Shown here: positions 26,034-33,766 of the stretch, piece after piece
How positions within the stretch are numbered: position 1 is the first letter of the stretch
Layout of the letters: each line of letters starts with the position of its first letter
Source: Vreelandella lutescens
GTDB lineage: Bacteria; Pseudomonadota; Gammaproteobacteria; Pseudomonadales; Halomonadaceae
Direction: 5' to 3'
DNA: 64,000 nt
Assembly: GCF_014640815.1 (NCBI RefSeq)
Contig: NZ_BMHM01000002.1
Coordinates: 372,001 to 436,000, forward strand
Notes under the pieces: model-generated
Database searches by the model: none
What the model was told of the DNA's origin: nothing
Seen by the model: only the letters and a program-made list of their open reading frames with translations
Translations under genes and position numbers: made by a program

Positions 26034-28087
26034 GATGCGCTGGCATCCTCTTTATCAAACGCATTGGCTTGTAGAGCAAGCAGTTCTTCCAATGTATCAA
26101 TGCCTCGGGCTTCTAACCGTGGCAGCAAGGCCAGCCATAGCTCTGCGGTAACGCGCGCATCACCGAGCGCTGTGTGGCGCGTATTGGGTGGAAAGTGAAG
26201 ATCATAGCGCTTGGCAAGTGTATCCAAATCGTGACCATCCAGCGCTTCATCCAGTGCCTTTGAGATGAGCAGCGTGTCTAAAATAGGCATGTCAAACGCG
26301 ATGCCTCGACCGCTAATCGCCAGCAGATCGAAAGCGGCATTATGAGCCAGTAGCACGGCATCGCCGACGTAATCACGAAATTGCTCAAGCACTCTATCAA
26401 GCGAGTCAGCCCCTGCGACATCTGCATCGGTAATGCCGTGTATCACCGTGCTGGCCGCCGGAATTGATCGTTTAGGATCCACAAAGTGATCAAAGGCATC
26501 GCTTGCTAATAAGCGTCCATTGACAACCCGACAGGCCCCTAAGCTAATGACAGTATCTCCCTTGCGAAGCTCCAGGCCCGTGGTCTCGGTATCGAAGGCC
26601 ACAATATCCAGGCAGCGTAGGGCGCGACTGGCTAAGGCCTCATCCGGTGCGGGAAGCTGCGCAATGCCAAAGTCATGGAACTCAGGGCGCGGTGGTGTCG
26701 GTTCTCGCGGTGCCTGTACTTGCGCAATCGTCGGTAGCGGCAGTCGCAGTCTTGCGTGGCGTTTATCTACATCGGCCACGCTCCAAATATCGGTGGCGTG
26801 CTGGCGCAGAATATCTGCCACGGACGGGCTAAGCGGCAGCGTGGTCAGCGGGTGTTCGCGCCACACGGTCAGTTCACTTTCAGGAACAGGCGCTCCCTGC
26901 CAAATCAAATCAATGTAGGCACGTTTTTGGTTGAGCGTAATTTCGCCTTCAAAACCGCTGCTGGGCAAGTGGCAACGTAGGTGGTCTACCAGGGAATCGA
27001 ATAGTTCAATTAGCGCAGGGGCATCGCCCTTGAACCAAGCGGGCACACCAATAGGGGTAATCAAGCGATGGGCGGGATCAAGACGCTCATCCAAGGATTG
27101 CCAAAAGTCATTTGACCAAATAGGTTTTAAGCGTTCGCCGTGATACTGGAGATCGTCTAGTAGCGAGCCGATCTCCGCAACATGTGTGTTTAACGCTTGG
27201 CTCTCATCGTGCACCACTTGTTCTAGACGTGCTCGTAGCTCACGCGATGTGTCGCTTGCTGGAAGCTGGCGCATAGCTTCAGCAGCGCTGCTCACACTTG
27301 CGGAGTGTTGGCGAAGTGTGGGCAGCAGGCGGTTAAGCTCGGCCCGTACACCCATTTCATTATTCCAGGTATTGGTGGCGTCGCTGCAGGTGACTAGGGT
27401 TTCGTGCTCGCTACCAGGCACGCGGCGAATGACGACTTTTAACCAACGCTGGTCGCAGGGGGCCAGCATTTCGCGCGGCGAGCCGTCCTCCGGCAGTTGG
27501 GCCATGGCATTCGCGAGACTGGTGGTGGGGAGTAGTGCATCTAGGCGTTTGCCAAGGCCAAGTCCTGTATTGCCCGCAAAGAAGTTCTCGGCGGCTTGGT
27601 TAAAGAGCATCACCCGGCGGTGTCGGTCGCAAAGTAACAGCGGAGTTTCCAGCACTTGAAGCAGTGTTTCCAATTCCTGGCGTATACGCGATGCGCTTCG
27701 CGCGCCTTCCGCGTGCGCGGTGGCGAGCCGTGAACGGTCAGCGCGCCAGCTATTGCTAACACGACGAAGGTCAGGGCCGAGTCCTTTTAACCAGCCTTCT
27801 GGCGTGTTTTCATCTTGCGCATCTGGGTTGGCCACCCAGCGTGCCAGTTGGGTTTGAAGGTGTCGAAGGGGCGTAAACAGCATGCGTTCAAGAAGCAGGC
27901 CCATCAGAAATAGCGTGATGCCACCTGAGAAGCTGCCTATCCATAGGGCTGCACGCGCAAAGCCAGAGAGCACTAGCTGGCTGTCTAACCAGGCTGCAAA
28001 AAGAGCGCCACCTAGCAAGCTGATGCCGCTAAGTAGCAGCCACATGCCTACCAATCGCTGGCGTTTTGGAAGGCCTTTAGGGGTCAT
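26030..28087 (-). CDS. Membrane PAS protein fused to a DnaQ-type 3'-5' exonuclease
   Basis: A 685-residue fusion. Two membrane helices (about 12-34, 44-68) and a HAMP-like segment are followed by a PAS-like domain (about 140-240, with ETPLLLCDRHRRVMLFN). A region at about 290-450 looks like a decayed histidine-kinase core: I see no phosphorylated His motif and no N or G1 boxes. From about 490 there is a DEDDh exonuclease with D499 and E501 (FDTETTGL), D587 (AHNAAFDLL), H638 and D643 (HTALGDARVTAEL), all present. The nuclease is probably active, and the architecture suggests signal-controlled RNA or DNA trimming, or nucleotide cleavage. It overlaps the regulator gene before it and the small membrane gene after it by ATGA. 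Confidence 0.85.
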   Translation of the reverse strand: MTPKGLPKRQRLVGMWLLLSGISLLGGALFAAWLDSQLVLSGFARAALWIGSFSGGITLFLMGLLLERMLFTPLRHLQTQLARWVANPDAQDENTPEGWLKGLGPDLRRVSNSWRADRSRLATAHAEGARSASRIRQELETLLQVLETPLLLCDRHRRVMLFNQAAENFFAGNTGLGLGKRLDALLPTTSLANAMAQLPEDGSPREMLAPCDQRWLKVVIRRVPGSEHETLVTCSDATNTWNNEMGVRAELNRLLPTLRQHSASVSSAAEAMRQLPASDTSRELRARLEQVVHDESQALNTHVAEIGSLLDDLQYHGERLKPIWSNDFWQSLDERLDPAHRLITPIGVPAWFKGDAPALIELFDSLVDHLRCHLPSSGFEGEITLNQKRAYIDLIWQGAPVPESELTVWREHPLTTLPLSPSVADILRQHATDIWSVADVDKRHARLRLPLPTIAQVQAPREPTPPRPEFHDFGIAQLPAPDEALASRALRCLDIVAFDTETTGLELRKGDTVISLGACRVVNGRLLASDAFDHFVDPKRSIPAASTVIHGITDADVAGADSLDRVLEQFRDYVGDAVLLAHNAAFDLLAISGRGIAFDMPILDTLLISKALDEALDGHDLDTLAKRYDLHFPPNTRHTALGDARVTAELWLALLPRLEARGIDTLEELLALQANAFDKEDASAS

Positions 28088-28458
28088 GATGCACGCTCGT
28101 TAAGTAGCGCTTTAACCTTGTCTACCAGTTGCTGGGTCGAGAAAGGTTTGGTGACGTAGTCATCTGCTCCCAACGCAAAGCCTTTTTCACGCTCTACTTC
28201 ACGGCCATGAGCCGTTAACATAATCACCGGCAGATGCCGTTCGGTGTCAGTGCGGCGCAGCTGCTCCAGCACTTCAAAACCGCTAATGCCTGGCAAGCTG
28301 ATGTCTAGCAGCAGTAGGTCAGGAGAGGAGTCGGCAATTCTCAATAGCGCGGTTTCGCCATCGGGCGCGGTGGTGACCGTCAGCCCAGCGTGAGACATGA
28401 GAAACTCAAGGGACAGCAGGATGTTGGGTTCATCATCGACCACTAATACGTTGGCCAT
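28084..28458 (-). CDS. Receiver-only response regulator
   Basis: A 124-residue CheY-like receiver with no output domain. The acidic pair is in VVDDEPN near residue 8, the phospho-acceptor Asp in LLLLDISLPG near 51, the Thr in MLTAHG and the Lys in VTKPFS near 103. The ATG at 28458 follows GGGGAGACC and gives the usual CheY-like start; a longer frame upstream has no site. It heads the operon that ends with the SSF histidine kinase, so that kinase is the likely phosphodonor. Its stop overlaps the start of the exonuclease fusion, which may be its output partner (inference). Confidence 0.9.
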   Translation of the reverse strand: MANVLVVDDEPNILLSLEFLMSHAGLTVTTAPDGETALLRIADSSPDLLLLDISLPGISGFEVLEQLRRTDTERHLPVIMLTAHGREVEREKGFALGADDYVTKPFSTQQLVDKVKALLNERAS

Positions 28459-28527
28459 TACGGTCTCCCCAGCGGTTTTAGATGAGCAGTGCGACTGCAA
28501 GCGATGGTTTAAGTGTATGTAGCGTAC

Positions 28528-28560
28528 GGCATTCGGCCAAGACGACCTTGGCCGAATGCC
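28528..28560. repeat. 14-bp perfect inverted repeat between divergent genes
   Basis: GGCATTCGGCCAAG (28528-28541) and its exact complement (28547-28560) flank a 5-base ACGAC loop. It lies between the response-regulator gene (minus) and the mannosyltransferase gene (plus), 34 bp before the latter. There is no T run on either side, so it is not a standard terminator. It could be an operator, a leader hairpin or a REP-like element. Confidence 0.6.
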
Positions 28561-28593
28561 GGTGATGGAAACCTCTGATCGGTAAACAGGACA

Positions 28594-29685
28594 ATGCGCG
28601 TTTTATTGTTATCGGCTTATGAAGCCGTCAGCCACCGCTATTGGGCTAACAGCCTGATGGATGAAGTGAGCGACGTGTCATGGACGCTGCTAAGCCTGCC
28701 TCCTCGCCACTTTTCCTGGCGTATTCGCGGCAATCCGATGAGCTGGTGGTTAAAAGAGTACGAGCGGTTAAGCCAGCCCTACGATGTGGTGCTGGCAACA
28801 TCCATGGTCGATATCGCCACCCTGGTGGGGCTGTTTCCCCATCTGGGGCGGGCAAGAAAAGTCGTCTATTTTCACGAAAATCAGTTTGCCTACCCAGAAT
28901 CCAGTGATCAGATGCCCCAGGTAGAGGCCAAAATGGTCAACCTGTATGCGGCACTGGCGGCGGATGTGCTGGTGTTCAACACGGCCTATAACCGGGACTC
29001 CTTTTTCGATGGTGCGCGGCGTTTTTTAAAGAAAATGCCGGAAAATCTACCGGCGGCTAAACCGCTAGAACGGTTACGTCAGAGCGCGCGCGTGGTGCCT
29101 GTTCCCATTGCGCCTGCTGCCTGTAGCGCTGCTGGCAATGCAAACCCACGGCGGCTGATTTGGAATCATCGCTGGGAGTATGACAAAAACCCGGAGGATT
29201 TCTTTACGGTATTGTTCAAACTTAGCGAGCAGCAAGTGCCCTTTGAGCTGGCCGTGCTTGGCCAGCAGTTTCGCGATGTGCCACCAGTGTTTGCCGAGGC
29301 GCAGGTGCGCCTGGCTGAGCATATTATCTGCTGGGGGCCGCAGCCGGAGGCGGAGTACCGTGCGCTGCTCAACGGTGGCGGTATTGTGGTGTCAACCACT
29401 TGGCATGAGTTTCAGGGGCTGGCGATCATGGAGGCTGCCCAGCGAGGAGCCACGCCGCTGGTGCCGGATAGGCTCTGTTTTCCCGAGCTATACCCCAGTG
29501 AATATCGCTATGACGGCACCCCAGAGGGGCTTTATGAGCGATTGGAGCGGTGGCTTTTAGAACCCCACAGCCAGCCGGCTCAGCTCGACACCCAGGCATG
29601 GCAGTGGCCACGCTGGCGGGAGACGTATCGTCAACTGCTAGCGGAGGATGCGTCTAATGAATCCATTCGCCGTGTGGGCCAGTGA
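28594..29685 (+). CDS. tRNA-queuosine alpha-mannosyltransferase-like glycosyltransferase (DUF3524)
   Basis: A 363-residue GT4-type glycosyltransferase. The N-terminal DUF3524 region has LLLSAYEAVSHRYW, KVVYFHENQFAYP near residue 90 and the C-terminal half has WNHRWEYDKNP near 190 and STTWHEFQGLAIMEA near 265. This is the family of GTDC1/QTMAN, shown in animals to add mannose to queuosine in tRNA-Asp. Bacterial members are annotated by homology. Whether this organism makes mannosyl-queuosine is not shown by the sequence. The last 55 bases overlap the convergent carbonic-anhydrase-like gene. Confidence 0.85.
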   Translation: MRVLLLSAYEAVSHRYWANSLMDEVSDVSWTLLSLPPRHFSWRIRGNPMSWWLKEYERLSQPYDVVLATSMVDIATLVGLFPHLGRARKVVYFHENQFAYPESSDQMPQVEAKMVNLYAALAADVLVFNTAYNRDSFFDGARRFLKKMPENLPAAKPLERLRQSARVVPVPIAPAACSAAGNANPRRLIWNHRWEYDKNPEDFFTVLFKLSEQQVPFELAVLGQQFRDVPPVFAEAQVRLAEHIICWGPQPEAEYRALLNGGGIVVSTTWHEFQGLAIMEAAQRGATPLVPDRLCFPELYPSEYRYDGTPEGLYERLERWLLEPHSQPAQLDTQAWQWPRWRETYRQLLAEDASNESIRRVGQ

Positions 29686-30719
29686 ACCACCGCTGTGTGG
29701 CGGCGCATCTTTTCAGCAAGCTTGGGATGATGGAGGCGGATGACTTGTTCGGCAAAAGCCGATAAAAAGCGCGACTTCAATTCTGCCCGCGCTCGGTCTA
29801 CACCGCTGTGCTGATAAGGCGTCGACGCTAACAGCATAAAGCCATCCTCGGGAATTCGCCCGGCACGCATGTTGGCGTCGATGATGCTTGCGGCGGTGGC
29901 AATAGGGGCTGCAAGATCCGGCCCGTAGGGGCCGATTATCAGCGCGGTATTGGGCAGGTGTAAAAAATCGAATCCACGCCCAATGCAGATGACCCACTCG
30001 CGGTGTTCAATCTCAAGTTCCCTGGCCACCCCGATTAGCTCGCTTACGTGAGCTAGGTTACCCACCAGCAGCGGCAGCAGGTCTCGCTGAATATCATCGG
30101 GCATATCGGGGCAGAGGTTTGCCAACTTGGCAGGTAGTTCACTGGCACATTGACCTACCTCGTCGCGGATATCCAGCACTGCGCCACCTTGGCCGTGGAT
30201 GATCATGGCATCGCTGTCGGTTTCAAAACCGCACACTAGCGGGTACACCTGCTGATGGTCGTGGCCAAACAGCTCCCCCGCTTGCTGGGCAATGGCGTAA
30301 GCGTGGGCTTTCGCGGCGTCTGTATCGCAGTTAAACCCAGCGCAGCCGCGTGCTTGATGTCCGCTAGAAAAGTGATAGGTAATCAGCATCAGCGTGGCGC
30401 GACCGTTATTAGCGGCGTGTAGGACAGATTCGGTGAGCAGCTCGCCAAGATAGGGCCAGCCCAGATCAAAGATGCCGCCCAAATTACGAAACGGGGTGAT
30501 GATCCCCAGCGGCGTGCGGGTGGCATGGGGAATGTGAATCCGCCCATCCATACACTTCATCACCACGATGGAAGTGGGGTGCTGTGCCAGGTAGCGCTGG
30601 CGGGCAAGCCACGCATCTGGGCTACAGAAACGCTCGGCATGCTGTCTGGAAAGGTCCAGCAGCGCATCAATGCGTTGGGCAATGGGCTGGCTGTGAAGCA
30701 GGGCAGTGGGGCTCGGCAT
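29631..30719 (-). CDS. Beta-carbonic-anhydrase-like protein (CsoSCA-type zinc motif)
   Basis: A 362-residue cytoplasmic protein. It contains CMDGR (C56, D58, R60), the Cys-x-Asp-x-Arg signature of beta-class carbonic anhydrases, and then YHFSSGHQARGC with H116, H121 and C126. The spacing Cys-60-His-10-Cys resembles the zinc site of carboxysomal CsoSCA (Cys173, His242, Cys253) more than the His-x-x-Cys of ordinary beta enzymes. No carboxysome genes are in view. It is the last gene of the rsx-nth run, 26 bp after nth. Activity on CO2 is inference; another metal-dependent role is possible. Confidence 0.55.
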   Translation of the reverse strand: MPSPTALLHSQPIAQRIDALLDLSRQHAERFCSPDAWLARQRYLAQHPTSIVVMKCMDGRIHIPHATRTPLGIITPFRNLGGIFDLGWPYLGELLTESVLHAANNGRATLMLITYHFSSGHQARGCAGFNCDTDAAKAHAYAIAQQAGELFGHDHQQVYPLVCGFETDSDAMIIHGQGGAVLDIRDEVGQCASELPAKLANLCPDMPDDIQRDLLPLLVGNLAHVSELIGVARELEIEHREWVICIGRGFDFLHLPNTALIIGPYGPDLAAPIATAASIIDANMRAGRIPEDGFMLLASTPYQHSGVDRARAELKSRFLSAFAEQVIRLHHPKLAEKMRRHTAVVHWPTRRMDSLDASSASS

Positions 30720-30745
30720 GGGTCGATCCTGGCGTTGGCGTGCCG

Positions 30746-31384
30746 TTAAGCAAGCTCGGTTTTTTCTTTATAGTCGCACAGATCTTCGATGATGCAGCTA
30801 CCGCAGCGAGGTTTGCGCGCAATGCAGGTGTAGCGCCCGTGTAAAATCAGCCAGTGGTGGGCATCTTGTTTAAAGGCGCTGGGAACATGCCGCAACAGTT
30901 TCTGCTCAACCTCGACCACGTCTTTGCCTTTGGCGATACCGGTACGGTTCGAAACGCGAAAAATATGCGTATCCACCGCGATAGTGGGCTGGCCAAAGGC
31001 GGTGTTCAAAATCACATTGGCGGTTTTACGCCCGACGCCGGGCAGTGCTTCCAACGCTTGACGGGTGTTGGGAACCTCGCCGCCGTGCTGATTGACCAGC
31101 AGGTGGCAAGTCTTCATCAAATTTTCTGCTTTGGTGTTAAACAGGCCAATGGTTTTAATGTGCTGCTTTAGGCCATCAATACCTAGCTCAATGATCGCCT
31201 CAGGGGTATTCGCGACCGGATAAAGCTTGGCCGTGGCTTTATTCACGCCTACATCCGTTGCTTGGGCGGAGAGCAGTACCGCTGCCAACAGCTCAAACGG
31301 CGTGCTCCAGTTGAGCTCGGTGGTGGGGTGTGGGTTTTCCGCCTGGAGGCGCGCAAATATCTCATGACGCTTTTGAGCATTCAT
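30746..31384 (-). CDS. nth: Endonuclease III
   Basis: A DNA glycosylase/AP lyase that removes oxidised pyrimidines. The 212-residue protein has the helix-hairpin-helix LPGVGRKTANVIL with the catalytic Lys near residue 120, VDTHIFRVSNR with the catalytic Asp near 138, and a 4Fe-4S cluster (C-x6-C-x2-C-x5-C, CIARKPRCGSCIIEDLC). Length matches E. coli Nth (211). It follows rsxE by 29 bp, the same rsx-nth order as in E. coli. Confidence 0.97.
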   Translation of the reverse strand: MNAQKRHEIFARLQAENPHPTTELNWSTPFELLAAVLLSAQATDVGVNKATAKLYPVANTPEAIIELGIDGLKQHIKTIGLFNTKAENLMKTCHLLVNQHGGEVPNTRQALEALPGVGRKTANVILNTAFGQPTIAVDTHIFRVSNRTGIAKGKDVVEVEQKLLRHVPSAFKQDAHHWLILHGRYTCIARKPRCGSCIIEDLCDYKEKTELA

Positions 31385-31413
31385 GGCGTGTTCTCTTGGT
31401 TATTGAATGGTGC

Positions 31414-32115
31414 TTATTTAATGGTGCCGGTGACCCGCACACGGCGCTCAGCTCGCGGTGCGACGTCGACGGGCTGAGCGCGGGCGGCGCGACGTTGATC
31501 CAGCACGTTTTTCAGCGCGATCAAAAGCCCTGCAACGAAGAACGCGCCGGGTGGCAGAATAAAAAAGAGAAACTGGTAATCCGCCACCAGGGTGATCTGC
31601 CAGTGAGTAGCGACCGGCCCAAACAGCAGCGCCATGTCGCTAAACAGCGTCCCTTGGCCCACCAGCTCGCGGATCGCGCCCATCAGCACTAATACCGCAC
31701 CAAAGCCCAGTCCCATCATCAGCCCATCGATTGCCGCGGGCAGCACGGGCTGGCGGGAGGCAAACGCATCCGCACGGCCCAAAATGGCGCAGTTGGTTAC
31801 GATAAGCGGGATGAAAATCCCCAAAATTTGATAGAGCGAGTAAGCGAACGCGGCCATTAACAGCTCAGCGCAGGTCACAAAGGCGGCAATCACCATCACG
31901 AACGCGGGGAGCCGCACGGCGCTAGGCACCTGATGGCGAATCAGTGAGATCGTTGTGCTAGCCCCCACCAAGACCAGTAGCGTGGCCAGCGCCAAGCCTA
32001 GCGCATTCACCACCGTGGCGCTGACGGCCAGCAGCGGGCAAAGCCCCAGTAGCTGCACCAGCGCCGGGTTATTCGACCAAAGCCCTTCTCGGGCAAGCTG
32101 TTTCCACTGGCTCAT
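31414..32115 (-). CDS. rsxE: Electron transport complex subunit RsxE/RnfE
   Basis: Inner-membrane subunit of the Rnf/Rsx ion-pumping electron transfer complex. The 233-residue protein has six hydrophobic helices and the family stretches [18 protein letters not shown] near the start and [14 protein letters not shown] near residue 98, paralogous to RsxA. In E. coli the complex keeps SoxR reduced; in others it links NADH and ferredoxin to Na+ or H+ transport. Starts by ATGA overlap with rsxG. The C-terminal tail is short and basic. Confidence 0.96.
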   Translation of the reverse strand: MSQWKQLAREGLWSNNPALVQLLGLCPLLAVSATVVNALGLALATLLVLVGASTTISLIRHQVPSAVRLPAFVMVIAAFVTCAELLMAAFAYSLYQILGIFIPLIVTNCAILGRADAFASRQPVLPAAIDGLMMGLGFGAVLVLMGAIRELVGQGTLFSDMALLFGPVATHWQITLVADYQFLFFILPPGAFFVAGLLIALKNVLDQRRAARAQPVDVAPRAERRVRVTGTIK

Positions 32116-32738
32116 GGTTTAGGCTCCTGCTGAGCGAGTTCGCGCTGATAGTAGTGCAGCGCCTCATAAACGGCGTTGATGACGGCCCGTGGGGTAATTG
32201 TTGCGCCGGTAAAGCTATCGAACTCACCGCCCTCTTTGCTCACTGCCCAGCCGCTTGGGGGCAGATTCTCCAGGCTTAGGCCGTTGAATGACGTGATCCA
32301 GTCGCTGCGTGACCTCTCGATATCATCGCCAAGCCCTGGCGTTTCTTGATGGTGAGTCACCCGCACCCCGGTTAGCTTCCCACTCTGGTCGATGGCCACT
32401 AGCAAGCGAATTTCACCGTTATACCCTTGGCGTGTCACCACCGGCAGAATGGTGGCGGCTTCGCTACCTTGCTGTACCCGCCAACCCTCTTGAGGAGTGC
32501 GATGGCCCAGCGGCGTTGGGTCGGGTAGCGAAAATGCGCTTTCTAATACGGCCTGAACCGGCACCGAGGCCAGTGAGGCGGGCAACACTTCCTGCAGCTG
32601 ACGATGCTGATAGGCAAGCTGGTGCGCGGCAATGCGCTCCTCGGTCACGGCGCGGGTGAGGGCGACGCTACCGGCAGTGACCAGAGCAAACAGGCCAAGG
32701 GCCAGCGCGCCACGCAGCATGGCGTGTTGAGTGGTCAT
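32112..32738 (-). CDS. rsxG: Electron transport complex subunit RsxG/RnfG
   Basis: Carries a covalently bound FMN on the periplasmic side of the Rnf complex. The 208-residue protein has one N-terminal membrane helix (about 8-30) and a soluble FMN-binding domain, with the flavinylation motif SFTGATITP near residue 177, where the second Thr is the expected attachment site. The segment [12 protein letters not shown] is typical. It overlaps rsxD and rsxE by four bases each, so expression is coupled. Confidence 0.96.
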   Translation of the reverse strand: MTTQHAMLRGALALGLFALVTAGSVALTRAVTEERIAAHQLAYQHRQLQEVLPASLASVPVQAVLESAFSLPDPTPLGHRTPQEGWRVQQGSEAATILPVVTRQGYNGEIRLLVAIDQSGKLTGVRVTHHQETPGLGDDIERSRSDWITSFNGLSLENLPPSGWAVSKEGGEFDSFTGATITPRAVINAVYEALHYYQRELAQQEPKP

Positions 32739-33766
32739 GGCGCGCTCTTCCTCTCATCAGGCCGAGCGGTAGCTTGACCGACCGGGCGTGGCACGCTGAC
32801 CATATCCAGCAGCGGCACGCAGAGATTCATCAGCAGCACGGCAAAGGCAACGGCATCCGGGTAGCCGCCTAAATTGCGAATGAGGATGACCAGCACGCCA
32901 ATGCCCGCACCGTATAACAGCTTCCCCCGGCGGCTGGTGGCCGCTGAGACCGGGTCGGTGGCAATGAAGAAGGCACCAAACAGCGTCGCCCCGGTGAGTA
33001 GATGAAACAGCGGCGAGGCAAAGTGGCTAGTGTCGCTGGCGTAAAACAGCGCGGAGAGCAGCATCATACTGCCCAGCATAGCGACTGGAATATGCCAACT
33101 TATCAGCCGCTTGGCGATCAACACCACGCCCCCTGCCAGCCACGCCAGTGCGATATTACGCCAAGCCGCCAACGTACCTTCAGGAAGTGGCGACGATGCC
33201 CAGAACTCACTGGCCATGACCGCTTCACCTTTGTGTTTGAAAGCATCTAAAGGAGTGGCTCCGCTCAGGCCATCGAGCGCTGACGTGGGTAGTGCTCCCA
33301 TTATTTGTGGCCAGAGGGAGTCGGGCCATAGCGGTTGGGGCGGTGCCCAGAGCGTCATATGGGTGGGAAACGACACCAGCAGCAGTGCATAGCCCACCAT
33401 CGCCGGGTTGAACGGATTGTGGCCCAAGCCGCCATACAGTTGCTTCGCGACGACGACGGCGGCGATCACCCCAACGCCAATCAGCCACCAGGGGCACGCG
33501 GGTGGCAACGAGGCGCCTAGCAACACGCCAGTGAGCAGGGCGCTGGAGTCGTTGAGCGTCGGCCATACGGGGCGGTGGCGCAGGCGCAGAACGAGCGCTT
33601 CAGCGGCGACGGCCCAAAGCGCCGCGATCAGCACGTTGCTGAGTACACCTAGCCCAAAATAGAGCGTCATCACCGCAAGGCCCGGTAGCGTGGCGGCGAT
33701 GACCCAGCGCATCACATGGGCTGTTGATGGTGCTTTTCCCAGCTGTGGGGCGTGCATCATGCTCAT
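32735..33766 (-). CDS. rsxD: Electron transport complex subunit RsxD/RnfD
   Basis: Multi-helix membrane subunit, with a covalent FMN. The 343-residue protein contains GHNPFNPAMVGYALLLVSFP near residue 113, the FMN attachment motif LSGATPLDAF near 170 and FIATDPVSAATS near 268, all shared with RnfD and NqrB. Helices span most of the chain. Joined to rsxC and rsxG by ATGA overlaps. Confidence 0.96.
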   Translation of the reverse strand: MSMMHAPQLGKAPSTAHVMRWVIAATLPGLAVMTLYFGLGVLSNVLIAALWAVAAEALVLRLRHRPVWPTLNDSSALLTGVLLGASLPPACPWWLIGVGVIAAVVVAKQLYGGLGHNPFNPAMVGYALLLVSFPTHMTLWAPPQPLWPDSLWPQIMGALPTSALDGLSGATPLDAFKHKGEAVMASEFWASSPLPEGTLAAWRNIALAWLAGGVVLIAKRLISWHIPVAMLGSMMLLSALFYASDTSHFASPLFHLLTGATLFGAFFIATDPVSAATSRRGKLLYGAGIGVLVILIRNLGGYPDAVAFAVLLMNLCVPLLDMVSVPRPVGQATARPDERKSAP

